This document shows positions 43,526 to 52,059 of a DNA stretch of 64,000 bases, piece after piece. Both the position numbers and the translations under genes were made by a program. This DNA comes from CAWJHE01 sp963842455 (GTDB lineage Bacteria > Chloroflexota > Anaerolineae > Anaerolineales > UBA4823). The notes under the pieces were generated by a model, which was not told the origin of the DNA, did not search any database, and saw only the letters and a program-made list of their open reading frames with translations. Positions within the stretch are counted from its first letter, which is position 1. Each line of letters opens with the position of its first letter. Where the stretch lies: the NCBI GenBank assembly GCA_963842455.1, contig CAWJHE010000006.1, positions 496,001-560,000 on the forward strand. The letters run 5' to 3'.

Positions 43526-45715
43526 ATGAATTTTTTGACAACGGAAACTCTTATCTGGCTATTGCCTTTACCGCCGTTGCTGGCATTTTTCTTGATTGTG
43601 TTGTTGACTAATCGGAGTAAAGCCCTCAGCCACACACTGGCTGTCGGTGCAGCTTTCCTCTCCTGGTTAGGCAGCATGATTGTCTTCCTGCGTGCAGTGC
43701 AGACTGAACACCTTGGCGAGCATCCTTTTACTTCCTCGATCAACTGGCTGGCGACAGGAGATAGCTGGCTGCAAATTGGGGTGATGATTGACCCACTATC
43801 TGCCGTCACACTCTTTTTTGTAGCCTGGACAGTCTTGATGATTTTCCTGTACAGTGTTGGATACCATAATTATGGGCAGCCGAAAGGTGACCATGATCGC
43901 CCAGGTTTACCACCGCATGGGGCTACTTTGACAGATGCTCATGGTCATTCACACACCGTGCCATCCATCGAACCGATGTACTCGCGCTTCTTTGCATTTA
44001 TTGGTTTATTTGCCTTTGGTATGTATACCCTGGTGCTCTCGGACAACTTGCTCACCTTGTTTGTCGGCTGGGAAATCATGGGGTTGTGTTCCTATCTGCT
44101 AATTGGCTTCTGGTATGGTAAACCCTCGGCTCGGGCTGCCATGATCAAGGCCTTTATCACCACCCGCATCGGTGATGTTTTTATGCTTCTGGGTATCGCC
44201 TACTTATACTCATTCACGGGCACCCTGAACTTCCGAGAGATTTTCTTCAACGAAGAAGTATTACATCGTTTAGCTGAGACCGGTTCTGGTTTCTTGGGTC
44301 TTTCTGCAGCCGGGTTGATTGGTCTCCTTCTGTTCGTCGGTACGGTAGGTAAGTCGGCTCAATGGCCATTACATGTCTGGCTGCCGGACGCGATGGAAGG
44401 CCCGACGCCGGTTTCTGCCATGATCCATGCAGCCACGATGGTTTCTGCAGGTGTTTATATGGTCATCCGCATGTTCCCCTTGCTCTCCGCTGGGATGGAA
44501 CATGGACACCTGACCGCCCCCATGACAGCAATGGCATTGATCGGGGCGTTTACTGCCTTGTTTGCGGCTACGATTGCGGTCGCTCAAAATGATATTAAAC
44601 GGGTACTGGCTTACTCGACCATTTCACAGCTCGGTTATATGATTGCTGCATTGGGGATCGGCGCTTATGTGGCTGCTGCATTCCACCTGATAACCCATGC
44701 TTTCTTCAAAGCACTCCTGTTCCTTGGCTCAGGTTCTGTGATCCATGGTATGGAACATGGCGTATTGCACACCGGAAAGCATATCGACCCGCAGGACATG
44801 TTCAACATGGGTGGGTTGCGCAAGAAGATGCCTTTCACCTTCTGGACATTTCTGATTGGCGGCTTGGCGCTTTCTGGTTTCCCGCTCGTGACGGCGGGTT
44901 TTTGGTCCAAAGATGAAATCCTGGCCGATGCTTTCGGACATGGTCATTGGACAGTATTTATCACCCTGGCTGTTGCCGCTTTGCTAACGGCTTTCTATAC
45001 CATGCGCCAGATCAGCCTGACGTTCTTGGGGAAACCGCGCACTGAGGCTGCTGAGCACGCCCACGAAACGCCCTGGACGATGACTGCTCCCCTGGTCATT
45101 TTGGCCTTTTTTGCAGTCGCAGCCGGCTGGGTGGGTATTCCTGAGCATTTCCCAGGGTTGGGTGGTATTATCCCGAACTGGTTCCATGAATTTGTTGGTG
45201 GCACCCTGATGGAACATCCCACTGCGGTTGATTTTAATTTTGTTCCTTTGCTAACCTCCTTGGTTGTCGCTCTGGGTGGTTTAGGCTTGGGTTGGTTGGT
45301 GTATCGGGATATGAAAGCAGGCGGCGTTGACCCGGTTGAAGCCTTGTTAGGACCTATTCATAAGATATTAAAGAACAAGTACTACTTCGATGAGCTTTAC
45401 GATAAATTATTTGTTCAACCTGCTTATTGGATAGCGGAGACATTCACATCTCTCTGGATGGATCGAAAAGTGATTGACGGAATTTTGCACTGGTTTGCAT
45501 ACATTTCAGAGATCATCGGGAACTTCCTGCGAGATGCTATTGACAAACCGATTGTGAATGGCTCCGGTGATTGGGTCGCCGAAACAACCAAGAAGATTGG
45601 GCATGTAATGCGGGCAATCCAGACGGGTCGTGTACAGCAGTACATGATTTTGGCATTGGTCAGTGTGGCGGCTTTTAGCGCACTGTTCTATTATTTGTTG
45701 GTTATGGCTCGCTAG
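43526..45715 (+). CDS. nuoL: NADH-quinone oxidoreductase subunit L, enlarged
   Basis: 729 residues, against about 610 in E. coli. The antiporter core keeps Glu in FVGWEIMGLCSYLLIGF, the TM7 Lys in VGTVGKSAQWPLHVWLPDA and Lys in ITHAFFKALLFLGSGS. Two additions stand out: a His-rich loop of about 35 residues (113-150, including DAHGHSHTV) between early TM helices, and in the lateral-helix region before the last TM a 27-residue offset repeat (DRKVIDG at 646 and DKPIVNG at 673, each followed by W[FV]A...IG..[LM]R). A longer lateral helix is what an additional antiporter subunit would require. Confidence 0.95.
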   Translation: MNFLTTETLIWLLPLPPLLAFFLIVLLTNRSKALSHTLAVGAAFLSWLGSMIVFLRAVQTEHLGEHPFTSSINWLATGDSWLQIGVMIDPLSAVTLFFVAWTVLMIFLYSVGYHNYGQPKGDHDRPGLPPHGATLTDAHGHSHTVPSIEPMYSRFFAFIGLFAFGMYTLVLSDNLLTLFVGWEIMGLCSYLLIGFWYGKPSARAAMIKAFITTRIGDVFMLLGIAYLYSFTGTLNFREIFFNEEVLHRLAETGSGFLGLSAAGLIGLLLFVGTVGKSAQWPLHVWLPDAMEGPTPVSAMIHAATMVSAGVYMVIRMFPLLSAGMEHGHLTAPMTAMALIGAFTALFAATIAVAQNDIKRVLAYSTISQLGYMIAALGIGAYVAAAFHLITHAFFKALLFLGSGSVIHGMEHGVLHTGKHIDPQDMFNMGGLRKKMPFTFWTFLIGGLALSGFPLVTAGFWSKDEILADAFGHGHWTVFITLAVAALLTAFYTMRQISLTFLGKPRTEAAEHAHETPWTMTAPLVILAFFAVAAGWVGIPEHFPGLGGIIPNWFHEFVGGTLMEHPTAVDFNFVPLLTSLVVALGGLGLGWLVYRDMKAGGVDPVEALLGPIHKILKNKYYFDELYDKLFVQPAYWIAETFTSLWMDRKVIDGILHWFAYISEIIGNFLRDAIDKPIVNGSGDWVAETTKKIGHVMRAIQTGRVQQYMILALVSVAAFSALFYYLLVMAR

Positions 45716-45756
45716 CCTTGGGGCTAACGATGCGAACCCTTAACTAGGAGCGAACG

Positions 45757-47304
45757 ATGGATTTCATAGTAAATCACCTGCTCACGCTCATTTTGTTTAC
45801 ACCAGCTCTGGCAGCGGTAATTTTATTAGTTCTACCGCGAGAAGAAGAAAAGTTAATCCGGTGGGTGGCATTTGGATTAAGCTTTTTGCCCTTGCTTCTT
45901 TCATTGATTTTGTGGTTTGAGTTTGAACAGACCAGAGCCGGATTTCAATTTGAGGAAAAAGTTGTCTGGTACAGTGCAATAAATTCTTCGTACCATGTGG
46001 GTGTGGATGGCATTTCTCTCTCAATGGTGTTGTTGACTACCTTATTAACACCCCTGGCAATCCTGGCGTCATTTAGCATAAAAGACCGGGTAAAGTCTTA
46101 CATGATCTTGTTCTTCTTGCTAGAGATGGGTATGTTGGGTGTATTCTTATCTCTGGACTTGCTGCTTTTCTTCGTGTTCTGGGAGTTCGGATTGGTTCCG
46201 ATGTATTTCTTGATCAACCAATGGGGTAGCGAGAAAGGGGAACGGGAAATCTGGGGTGGCAAAAAAGTTCCTGCGCGCACTTATGCATCCTTTAAATTCA
46301 TGATTTACACCATGGCTGGATCGCTTGGCTTACTGCTGGCAATTCAAATGCTGGGTGTAGTCGGCGGTACATTCGATATCCCGCAGCTTTATGAACGTTG
46401 GACAAACCTGGATAGTGTACCTTTCAACCTCTCTGTAACCACAGTGAAGGCTATCGCTTTCTGGGCCTTTACGATTGCCTTTGCACTTAAGGTGCCAGTC
46501 TGGCCTTTCCACACCTGGTTGCCGGATGCGCATACGGAAGCCCCAACTGCCGGTTCAATGATCTTGGCTGGTGTGTTGCTCAAGCTAGGCGCTTATGGTT
46601 TCTTGCGCCTGGTTCTGCCGCTTTACCCTGTTGAAGCCAAACAATATGCTGGCGCTCTGGCGTTTCTGGCAGTTATGGCGATCATTTTTGGTGCACTTGC
46701 TTCCTATGGTCAGGACGATTTCAAACGCCTGGTGGCTTATTCATCTGTCAACCACATGGGATTTGTGGTGCTGGGCATTGCAGCTGCTGCTTATGCAGCT
46801 GGTACTCAGGATGCGCATATTGCGATGAATGGTGCTGTCCTACAGATGTTCAACCATGGTCTATCAGCGGCAGGCATGTTCTTCCTGGTTGGTGTGGTCT
46901 ATGAACGCACTCATACTCGAAATTTGAAGGAATTAGGCGGCCTTTTCCCGTTGGTGCCAGTTTACGGTGGTATTTTGATCTTCATGTCCATGGCTTCGCT
47001 GGGCTTACCTGGTTTGAACGGCTTCGTCTCTGAATTCCTGGTGGTTCGAGGTTCCTGGCCGGTTTTCTCTGTCTATACTGCCCTGGCGATGATCGGCCTG
47101 TTTTTCACCGGCGCTTATGTTCTCAAAGGGATCAAACAAGTGTTGCACGGTCCTTTGAATGAACATTGGGTTGGTCATATCAGCGAGATTAATGCTCGCG
47201 AGATATTCGTGATTGTTCCACTGATGGTCTTGATCCTGTGGATCGGTATCTGGCCTTCCTGGATACTCAATGTGATAAATGATGCAGTCAAGATGCTGTT
47301 CTAA
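45757..47304 (+). CDS. nuoM: NADH-quinone oxidoreductase subunit M, first copy
   Basis: 515 residues, 14 TM helices. All pumping residues of NuoM are visible: Glu in FVFWEFGLVPMYFLINQWG, the TM7 Lys245 in FALKVPVWPFHTWLPDAHTE, the TM8 Lys in VLLKLGAYGFLR and the TM12 Glu in GLNGFVSEFLVV. TAGGAGCG precedes the ATG. It is a normal proton channel subunit. Confidence 0.95.
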   Translation: MDFIVNHLLTLILFTPALAAVILLVLPREEEKLIRWVAFGLSFLPLLLSLILWFEFEQTRAGFQFEEKVVWYSAINSSYHVGVDGISLSMVLLTTLLTPLAILASFSIKDRVKSYMILFFLLEMGMLGVFLSLDLLLFFVFWEFGLVPMYFLINQWGSEKGEREIWGGKKVPARTYASFKFMIYTMAGSLGLLLAIQMLGVVGGTFDIPQLYERWTNLDSVPFNLSVTTVKAIAFWAFTIAFALKVPVWPFHTWLPDAHTEAPTAGSMILAGVLLKLGAYGFLRLVLPLYPVEAKQYAGALAFLAVMAIIFGALASYGQDDFKRLVAYSSVNHMGFVVLGIAAAAYAAGTQDAHIAMNGAVLQMFNHGLSAAGMFFLVGVVYERTHTRNLKELGGLFPLVPVYGGILIFMSMASLGLPGLNGFVSEFLVVRGSWPVFSVYTALAMIGLFFTGAYVLKGIKQVLHGPLNEHWVGHISEINAREIFVIVPLMVLILWIGIWPSWILNVINDAVKMLF

Positions 47305-47343
47305 CGATGCGAATATGCGAGTTAGGTGACATGACTGAGGTGA

Positions 47344-48819
47344 ATGATGCAATTTCCAATTATTAGCGTAATCGTTTTTACTCCCTTGATCGCAGGTTTG
47401 TTGATTCTGTTGATACCTGCCGATCGAAAGACCGAAGTGCGCGTGGCGGCTTTAGCAGCAGGTGCTTTTGCCATGGTGCTTTCTATCTGGTTATATTTCT
47501 CCTATGATATTTCTGCTGGTGGTTACCAGTTCGTAGAGAAGATGGACTGGCTGCCTGTTTTTGGAATCTCATATTATGTTGGCGTGGATGGGATTAATGC
47601 TCCCCTGGTATTGCTGACCGGTATCGTGATGTTTACTGGCGTGCTAATTTCTTGGAAGGTTGACGACCGACCGCGTGAGTTTTTCGCCTTTCTATTTATC
47701 CTGGCTACTGGCGTTTTTGGTGTGTTTGTAGCTTTGGATTTATTTATGTTGTTTTTCTTTTACGAGATCGCTGTTTTTCCGATGTACCTGTTGATATCCA
47801 TTTGGGGATGGAAGGTAACCCGAGAATATGCAGCCATGAAGCTGACCCTTTACCTGTTTATCGGGTCAGTTATTGCTCTGGTTGGCGCCTTGGCCATGTA
47901 TTTTACCTCTGGGCTTGGCACCTTCGATATGGTAGCTTTGGAGCAAGCCAATTTCTCCCCTGAATTTCAAAAAATATGGTTCCCGTTCGTATTCTTTGGT
48001 TTTGCGATCCTGGGTGGTATCTTCCCGTTTCACAACTGGAGCCCAGATGGTCACGTGGCAGCGCCTACGGCTGTTTCGATGTTCCATGCAGGCGTCTTGA
48101 TGAAGTTGGGCGCCTTTGCTGCTTTGCGAGTTGGTATTATGCTCTTGCCTGAAGGGGCGCAATTCCATATGCCCTGGATTATCGTGTTGACCCTGGTGAA
48201 CGTGGTCTACGGTGCATTCATCGCCAGTGTGCAGACTGATTTTAAATATGTTATCGGTTTTTCATCGGTATCGCACATGGGTTTGGTAGCAATGGGTTTT
48301 GCCACCTTGAATAAAGACGGCATGTTGGGCGCGGGTATCCAGATGTTCTCCCATGGTGTGATGACAGCTCTCTTCTTTGCTGTGGTCGGTATGGTATATG
48401 ACCAGGCGCATACGCGTGAGATACCCAAGCTGGGTGGTTTTAGAAAGGTGATGCCCTGGGTAACCATAGCATTCATCATTGGCGGTCTGGTTTCCATGGG
48501 TATGCCAGGCTTTTCAGGTTTTGTGGCAGAGTTCCCAATTTTCATGGGGTTGTGGCGCTCACATCCCTGGATCGCTATCGTGGCAGCAATCTCAATCGTG
48601 ATTACCGCATCCTATATCATCCGCATCATCACCAAAGTGTTCTTTGGAGAAATGCCGGAAGAATTTGCTGACCATGTTCATGATGTCAGTGTTTTGGATA
48701 AAATCGCGCTGGTATTCTTGTCGGCGATCCTGGTTTTGGTGGGTGTTTATCCCCAAATTATGGTCCCGCTGGTTGAATCTGGTGTGAATAATATTTTGCG
48801 CCTGTTGGGAGGTGCCTAA
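47344..48819 (+). CDS. nuoM: NADH-quinone oxidoreductase subunit M, second copy, TM7 lysine lost
   Basis: 491 residues, clearly NuoM (HNWSPDGHVAAPTAVSMFHA, FSHGVMTALFFAVVGMVYDQ, AHTREIPKLGGF). Compared with copy 1, Glu (FFFYEIAVFPMYLLISIWG), the TM8 Lys (VLMKLGAFAALR) and the TM12 Glu (GFSGFVAEFPIF) are kept, but the TM7 Lys is replaced by Leu223 in FAILGGIFPFHNW. That lysine is essential in E. coli NuoM. The subunit may be structural, or may pump by another route. Two tandem ATGs; the second (47347) is better spaced from GAGG. Confidence 0.93.
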   Translation: MMQFPIISVIVFTPLIAGLLILLIPADRKTEVRVAALAAGAFAMVLSIWLYFSYDISAGGYQFVEKMDWLPVFGISYYVGVDGINAPLVLLTGIVMFTGVLISWKVDDRPREFFAFLFILATGVFGVFVALDLFMLFFFYEIAVFPMYLLISIWGWKVTREYAAMKLTLYLFIGSVIALVGALAMYFTSGLGTFDMVALEQANFSPEFQKIWFPFVFFGFAILGGIFPFHNWSPDGHVAAPTAVSMFHAGVLMKLGAFAALRVGIMLLPEGAQFHMPWIIVLTLVNVVYGAFIASVQTDFKYVIGFSSVSHMGLVAMGFATLNKDGMLGAGIQMFSHGVMTALFFAVVGMVYDQAHTREIPKLGGFRKVMPWVTIAFIIGGLVSMGMPGFSGFVAEFPIFMGLWRSHPWIAIVAAISIVITASYIIRIITKVFFGEMPEEFADHVHDVSVLDKIALVFLSAILVLVGVYPQIMVPLVESGVNNILRLLGGA

Positions 48820-48821
48820 CC

Positions 48822-50267
48822 ATGTCCCTTACTGCTTCAATGTTTTTACCGATCCTGCCAGAGATTCTTCTCCTGGTTCTGGCTATTTTGATCCTGTTTT
48901 TGGAACTTGTCCTGCCGAGGGAACAACATCGCAATCTTGGATGGGTGACTGCCGCCGGTTCGCTGATCATTATGCTTGCCAGCCTGGCTGCCTGGCCTCG
49001 AGGTGAAGCACAGCTTATGTGGGGCGGAATGCTGCGCTACGATTGGCTGAGCTTTGTCTTCAAAATGATCTTTATTTTTGGTGTGGGTATCACAGCTTTG
49101 TTTGCTATGGATTACAAGGAACTCGGACAGCGTGGTGAGTTTTATGTGCTGATGATCGCTTCCAGTATTGGGATGACCTTCATGGCTTCGGCTGCAGATT
49201 TGGTCATGCTTTATCTGGCCATTGAAACCACCTCTATTCCTCTTTATATCCTGGCTGGTTTCTTCTTGAAAGACAAAAAATCCACTGAAGCCGGGTTTAA
49301 ATACTTGCTCTTTGGTGCAATGACATCCGGCATTATGCTCTACGGATTTAGCTTGCTGTATGGCTTTGCTGGAACAACCAATTTATACGCCATTGCTGAT
49401 GTTTTTCAGCAAGGCAGCGGACTAACAGTCTATACCATTGGTAGCTTAATCTTAATTTTGATTGGTTTTGGTTTTAAGATTTCAGCGGTGCCATTACATT
49501 TCTGGGCGCCAGATGTTTACGAAGGTTCTCCAACTCCGGTAGCTGGCTTCCTTTCAACGGCTTCCAAAGCAGCTGGTTTTGCGGTCCTGATCCGGGTATT
49601 TTTTACTACTTTCGAAGCTTCCTCCCCGCAGTGGTCAATTATCCTTTCAGCTCTGGCTGTGGCAACAATGACCCTGGGTAACCTGATCGCCTTATCGCAA
49701 CGCAATATTAAGCGCCTGTTAGCATTCTCCTCAATTGCGCATGCCGGTTATGCTTTGATTGGGGTAGTCGCAGCGACAGAACTAGGAATTACCAGTGTCA
49801 TCTTCTACTTGATCGCCTACATGGTAACCAACCTGGCTGCTTTTGGTGTTGTTTCTGTCTTCGGAAAGGCCTCAGGTTCGGATGATTTAACTGCTTATCA
49901 TGGCTTAAGCCGCCGGTCGCCTGGATTGGCACTGGTAATGATGGTAGCATTTCTATCCCTGGCGGGTATGCCGCCTTTTGGTGGTTTTGTGGTCAAGGTA
50001 TTTGTTTTTGCTGCTGCGGTTCAAGCCAACCTGATCTGGCTGGCGGTGATCGGTGTGCTCAATTCCATCATCGGTTTGTACTACTATCTGACCGTACTCA
50101 AATATGTTTACCTGTACCGTTCAGAGGGTGATGAGCAACCTTTGGTCGTATCGGCTTCAAACCGTATGGCTTTGACCATCCTTTCGGTGGCTATCCTGTT
50201 GGTCGGAACATTGTTTGCTCCCTGGTTTGGATGGGCGACCAACGCCGCCATGGCAATGATTAGATAG
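48822..50267 (+). CDS. nuoN: NADH-quinone oxidoreductase subunit N
   Basis: 481 residues, 14 TM helices. Core residues: Glu in YLAIETTSIPLYILAGF, Lys in GFGFKISAVPLHFWAPDVYE, Lys in FLSTASKAAGFAVLIR and Lys in GGFVVKVFVFAAAV. GGGAGGTG precedes the start, directly after the second nuoM. It ends the complex I membrane-arm operon. Confidence 0.95.
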   Translation: MSLTASMFLPILPEILLLVLAILILFLELVLPREQHRNLGWVTAAGSLIIMLASLAAWPRGEAQLMWGGMLRYDWLSFVFKMIFIFGVGITALFAMDYKELGQRGEFYVLMIASSIGMTFMASAADLVMLYLAIETTSIPLYILAGFFLKDKKSTEAGFKYLLFGAMTSGIMLYGFSLLYGFAGTTNLYAIADVFQQGSGLTVYTIGSLILILIGFGFKISAVPLHFWAPDVYEGSPTPVAGFLSTASKAAGFAVLIRVFFTTFEASSPQWSIILSALAVATMTLGNLIALSQRNIKRLLAFSSIAHAGYALIGVVAATELGITSVIFYLIAYMVTNLAAFGVVSVFGKASGSDDLTAYHGLSRRSPGLALVMMVAFLSLAGMPPFGGFVVKVFVFAAAVQANLIWLAVIGVLNSIIGLYYYLTVLKYVYLYRSEGDEQPLVVSASNRMALTILSVAILLVGTLFAPWFGWATNAAMAMIR

Positions 50268-50348
50268 GGAGAAGTCGCCTGGTAAATTATGCGCTCATGA
50301 ATGGCTTTACAGACCTGAAAATGAACTGGTTTGATCCTGATCGTTTTA

Positions 50349-50378
50349 TTGACTTGTATCCAATGCTTGTGATACAAT
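50349..50378 (+). promoter_or_regulatory. Promoter of the F0 operon, near-leaderless
   Basis: TTGACT at 50349-50354 and TACAAT at 50373-50378, spacer 18. The atpI ATG (50388) is only nine bases after the -10 box, and no ribosome-binding site precedes it, so the transcript would be leaderless or nearly so. Confidence 0.65.
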
Positions 50379-50387
50379 TCCCGAACA

Positions 50388-50672
50388 ATGAGCTTGACAG
50401 GCGATCAACCCGGTAAAAGCCGTAAAGAATTTGCCTTCAATCTGGCCCTTTCAATCGTTGTGGGTCAGGTGGGCTGCCTAACACTGGTAATAATTTTGGC
50501 AGCCCTTTTTGGTGGTTTATGGCTAGACCGGTACATGGATACCAGACCGATGTTTACGATTATCCTTATGGTAGCCAGTGTACCGATAACTTTGGTGACG
50601 ATGTTTTGGGTGGTCAGAAAAGCCACATCGAAATTTCAAGCTAATTCGAAGAAGAACGAAACACAAAATTAG
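50388..50672 (+). CDS. ATP synthase assembly protein AtpZ/AtpI-like
   Basis: 94 residues, two TM helices (LTLVIILAALFGGLWLDRYM, TIILMVASVPITLVTMFWVV) with GLWLDRYMDTRP between, the pattern of the small AtpZ/AtpI proteins at the head of F-type operons, which help c-ring assembly or cation supply. No Shine-Dalgarno sequence; the start is near the predicted transcript 5' end. Confidence 0.8.
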   Translation: MSLTGDQPGKSRKEFAFNLALSIVVGQVGCLTLVIILAALFGGLWLDRYMDTRPMFTIILMVASVPITLVTMFWVVRKATSKFQANSKKNETQN

Positions 50673-50690
50673 TCAAGGAGGAAAACATCA

Positions 50691-51686
50691 GTGAAGAACT
50701 CTAGTAAAGGTCGCATACTCGGAATACCGAACCGCTATTATGTTTTGGCCTTTATCATTTTAGGATTTCTAGCTGCCCAGGCTTATTCGCCGATCCTCCC
50801 GCATATTCAGTTACCAGCAGAAAAATATTCGCATAGTCCATTATTCACATTGCCAATCATTGGTGATTTTTATTGGACAAACACATTGACCGCCATGGTA
50901 ATTGCGGATGTTCTGTTGTTGCTGTTAGCTTTGGGTGTGCGGAGAGCTTCAACCAGTGGCAGTTTGATCCCTAAAGGCCTATCGGGAGCTGTGGAAGCTT
51001 TGTTAGAGGTCATCTATAATCTGACGGAAACAACAGCAGGCAAATGGGCGAAAGCGATATTCCCTTATTTTGCCACCATTACACTCCTCGTGCTTGTGTC
51101 GAACTGGCTAGAATTGATTCCAGGTGTAGACAGCATTGGTATTTTAGAGCCATCCGACCATGGTTATGCAGTCGAGCAAGTATTGCCTGGTGTCAAGACT
51201 ATCGTTGAACATGCGGATGGTGAACATGCAACCGGTGAGCAATTTGCCCTGATTCCATTTGTGCGTGTTCTTTCGACGGATCTCAATTTCACGGTTGCTC
51301 TGGCTTTGATTGCGGTTGTCATGGTTCAAGTAATGGGTGTCCGTTCACTGGGAATGAAGTATTTTACAAAGTTTATCAATGTAGGTGGGCTCTTTACCCG
51401 TCCTATTTTTGGTGTCATCGATTTTGGTGTGGGTTTGCTAGAATTGATTTCGGAAATCTCGAAGATCCTTTCGTTCTCCTTCCGTCTTTTTGGAAATATC
51501 TTCGCTGGATCAGTTCTTCTTTTTGTTATCGGCACCTTGGTGCCGGTGTTTGCCCAATCACTTTTCTTGATGTTGGAATTCTTTGTAGGACTAATCCAGG
51601 CTGTGGTCTTTGGCATGTTGACCATGGTGTTTATGGCTCAGGCTACAGCAGGACATGGTGAGCATAGCGAAGAGCATGCTCATTAA
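50691..51686 (+). CDS. atpB: F-type ATP synthase subunit a
   Basis: 331 residues, GTG start with AAGGAGG ten bases upstream. The essential Arg lies in SFSFRLFGNIFAGS, with DLNFTVALALIAVVMVQVMG and FVGLIQAVVFGMLTMVFMAQ in the proton half-channel helices. An extra loop of about 50 residues (VDSIGILEPSDHGYAVEQVL) and a His-rich tail (HGEHSEEHAH) are unusual. It forms the stator side of the proton path. Confidence 0.95.
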   Translation: MKNSSKGRILGIPNRYYVLAFIILGFLAAQAYSPILPHIQLPAEKYSHSPLFTLPIIGDFYWTNTLTAMVIADVLLLLLALGVRRASTSGSLIPKGLSGAVEALLEVIYNLTETTAGKWAKAIFPYFATITLLVLVSNWLELIPGVDSIGILEPSDHGYAVEQVLPGVKTIVEHADGEHATGEQFALIPFVRVLSTDLNFTVALALIAVVMVQVMGVRSLGMKYFTKFINVGGLFTRPIFGVIDFGVGLLELISEISKILSFSFRLFGNIFAGSVLLFVIGTLVPVFAQSLFLMLEFFVGLIQAVVFGMLTMVFMAQATAGHGEHSEEHAH

Positions 51687-51799
51687 AGTAACAGGCAATT
51701 ATCACTCAGGTGATCATCGGGCGGACACACGCCCGGAAAAAACCATATTCATGTGGCGGATTCCCGCCCGGATCAATATATAGGAGGCTAGTAATTACA

Positions 51800-52027
51800 A
51801 TGGAAGTCGCAGCAGCAAAACTCATTGGAGCAGGTTTAGCAATGATTGGTACGATTGGAGCCGGACTTGGTATCGGTGTTCTGGTAAATGGCGCAGTTCA
51901 AGGTATTGCACGCAACCCAGATGCCAGCGGTAACGTACAAACGAATATGATTTTGGGTATTGCTTTCGCCGAGGCAGTTGCTATTTACTGTCTGGTGGTT
52001 GCCCTCTTGATCCTGTTTGTTGGTTAA
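51800..52027 (+). CDS. atpE: F-type ATP synthase subunit c
   Basis: 75 residues, two TM helices. The glycine-rich helix is IGAGLAMIGTIGAGLGIGVL, the loop ARNPDAS, and the ion-binding Glu lies in GIAFAEAVAIYCLVVALLIL. The Na+-type ES/ET-G-Y signature is absent, so protons are likely. TAGGAGG lies 12 bases before ATG 51800; an in-frame start at 51710 would add an unlikely basic leader. Confidence 0.95.
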   Translation: MEVAAAKLIGAGLAMIGTIGAGLGIGVLVNGAVQGIARNPDASGNVQTNMILGIAFAEAVAIYCLVVALLILFVG

Positions 52028-52059
52028 TCCATTAGCTAAGAACGAGAAGGAGGAATACC

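Noticed and set aside
47344..48819. Second NuoM as an Mrp antiporter subunit
   Set aside because: It lies inside the nuo operon between nuoM and nuoN, and no other mrp genes are present.
51800..52027. Sodium-type c subunit
   Set aside because: The residues after the ion-binding Glu are A-V-A-I-Y, not the S/T-T-G-Y pattern of Na+ c subunits.
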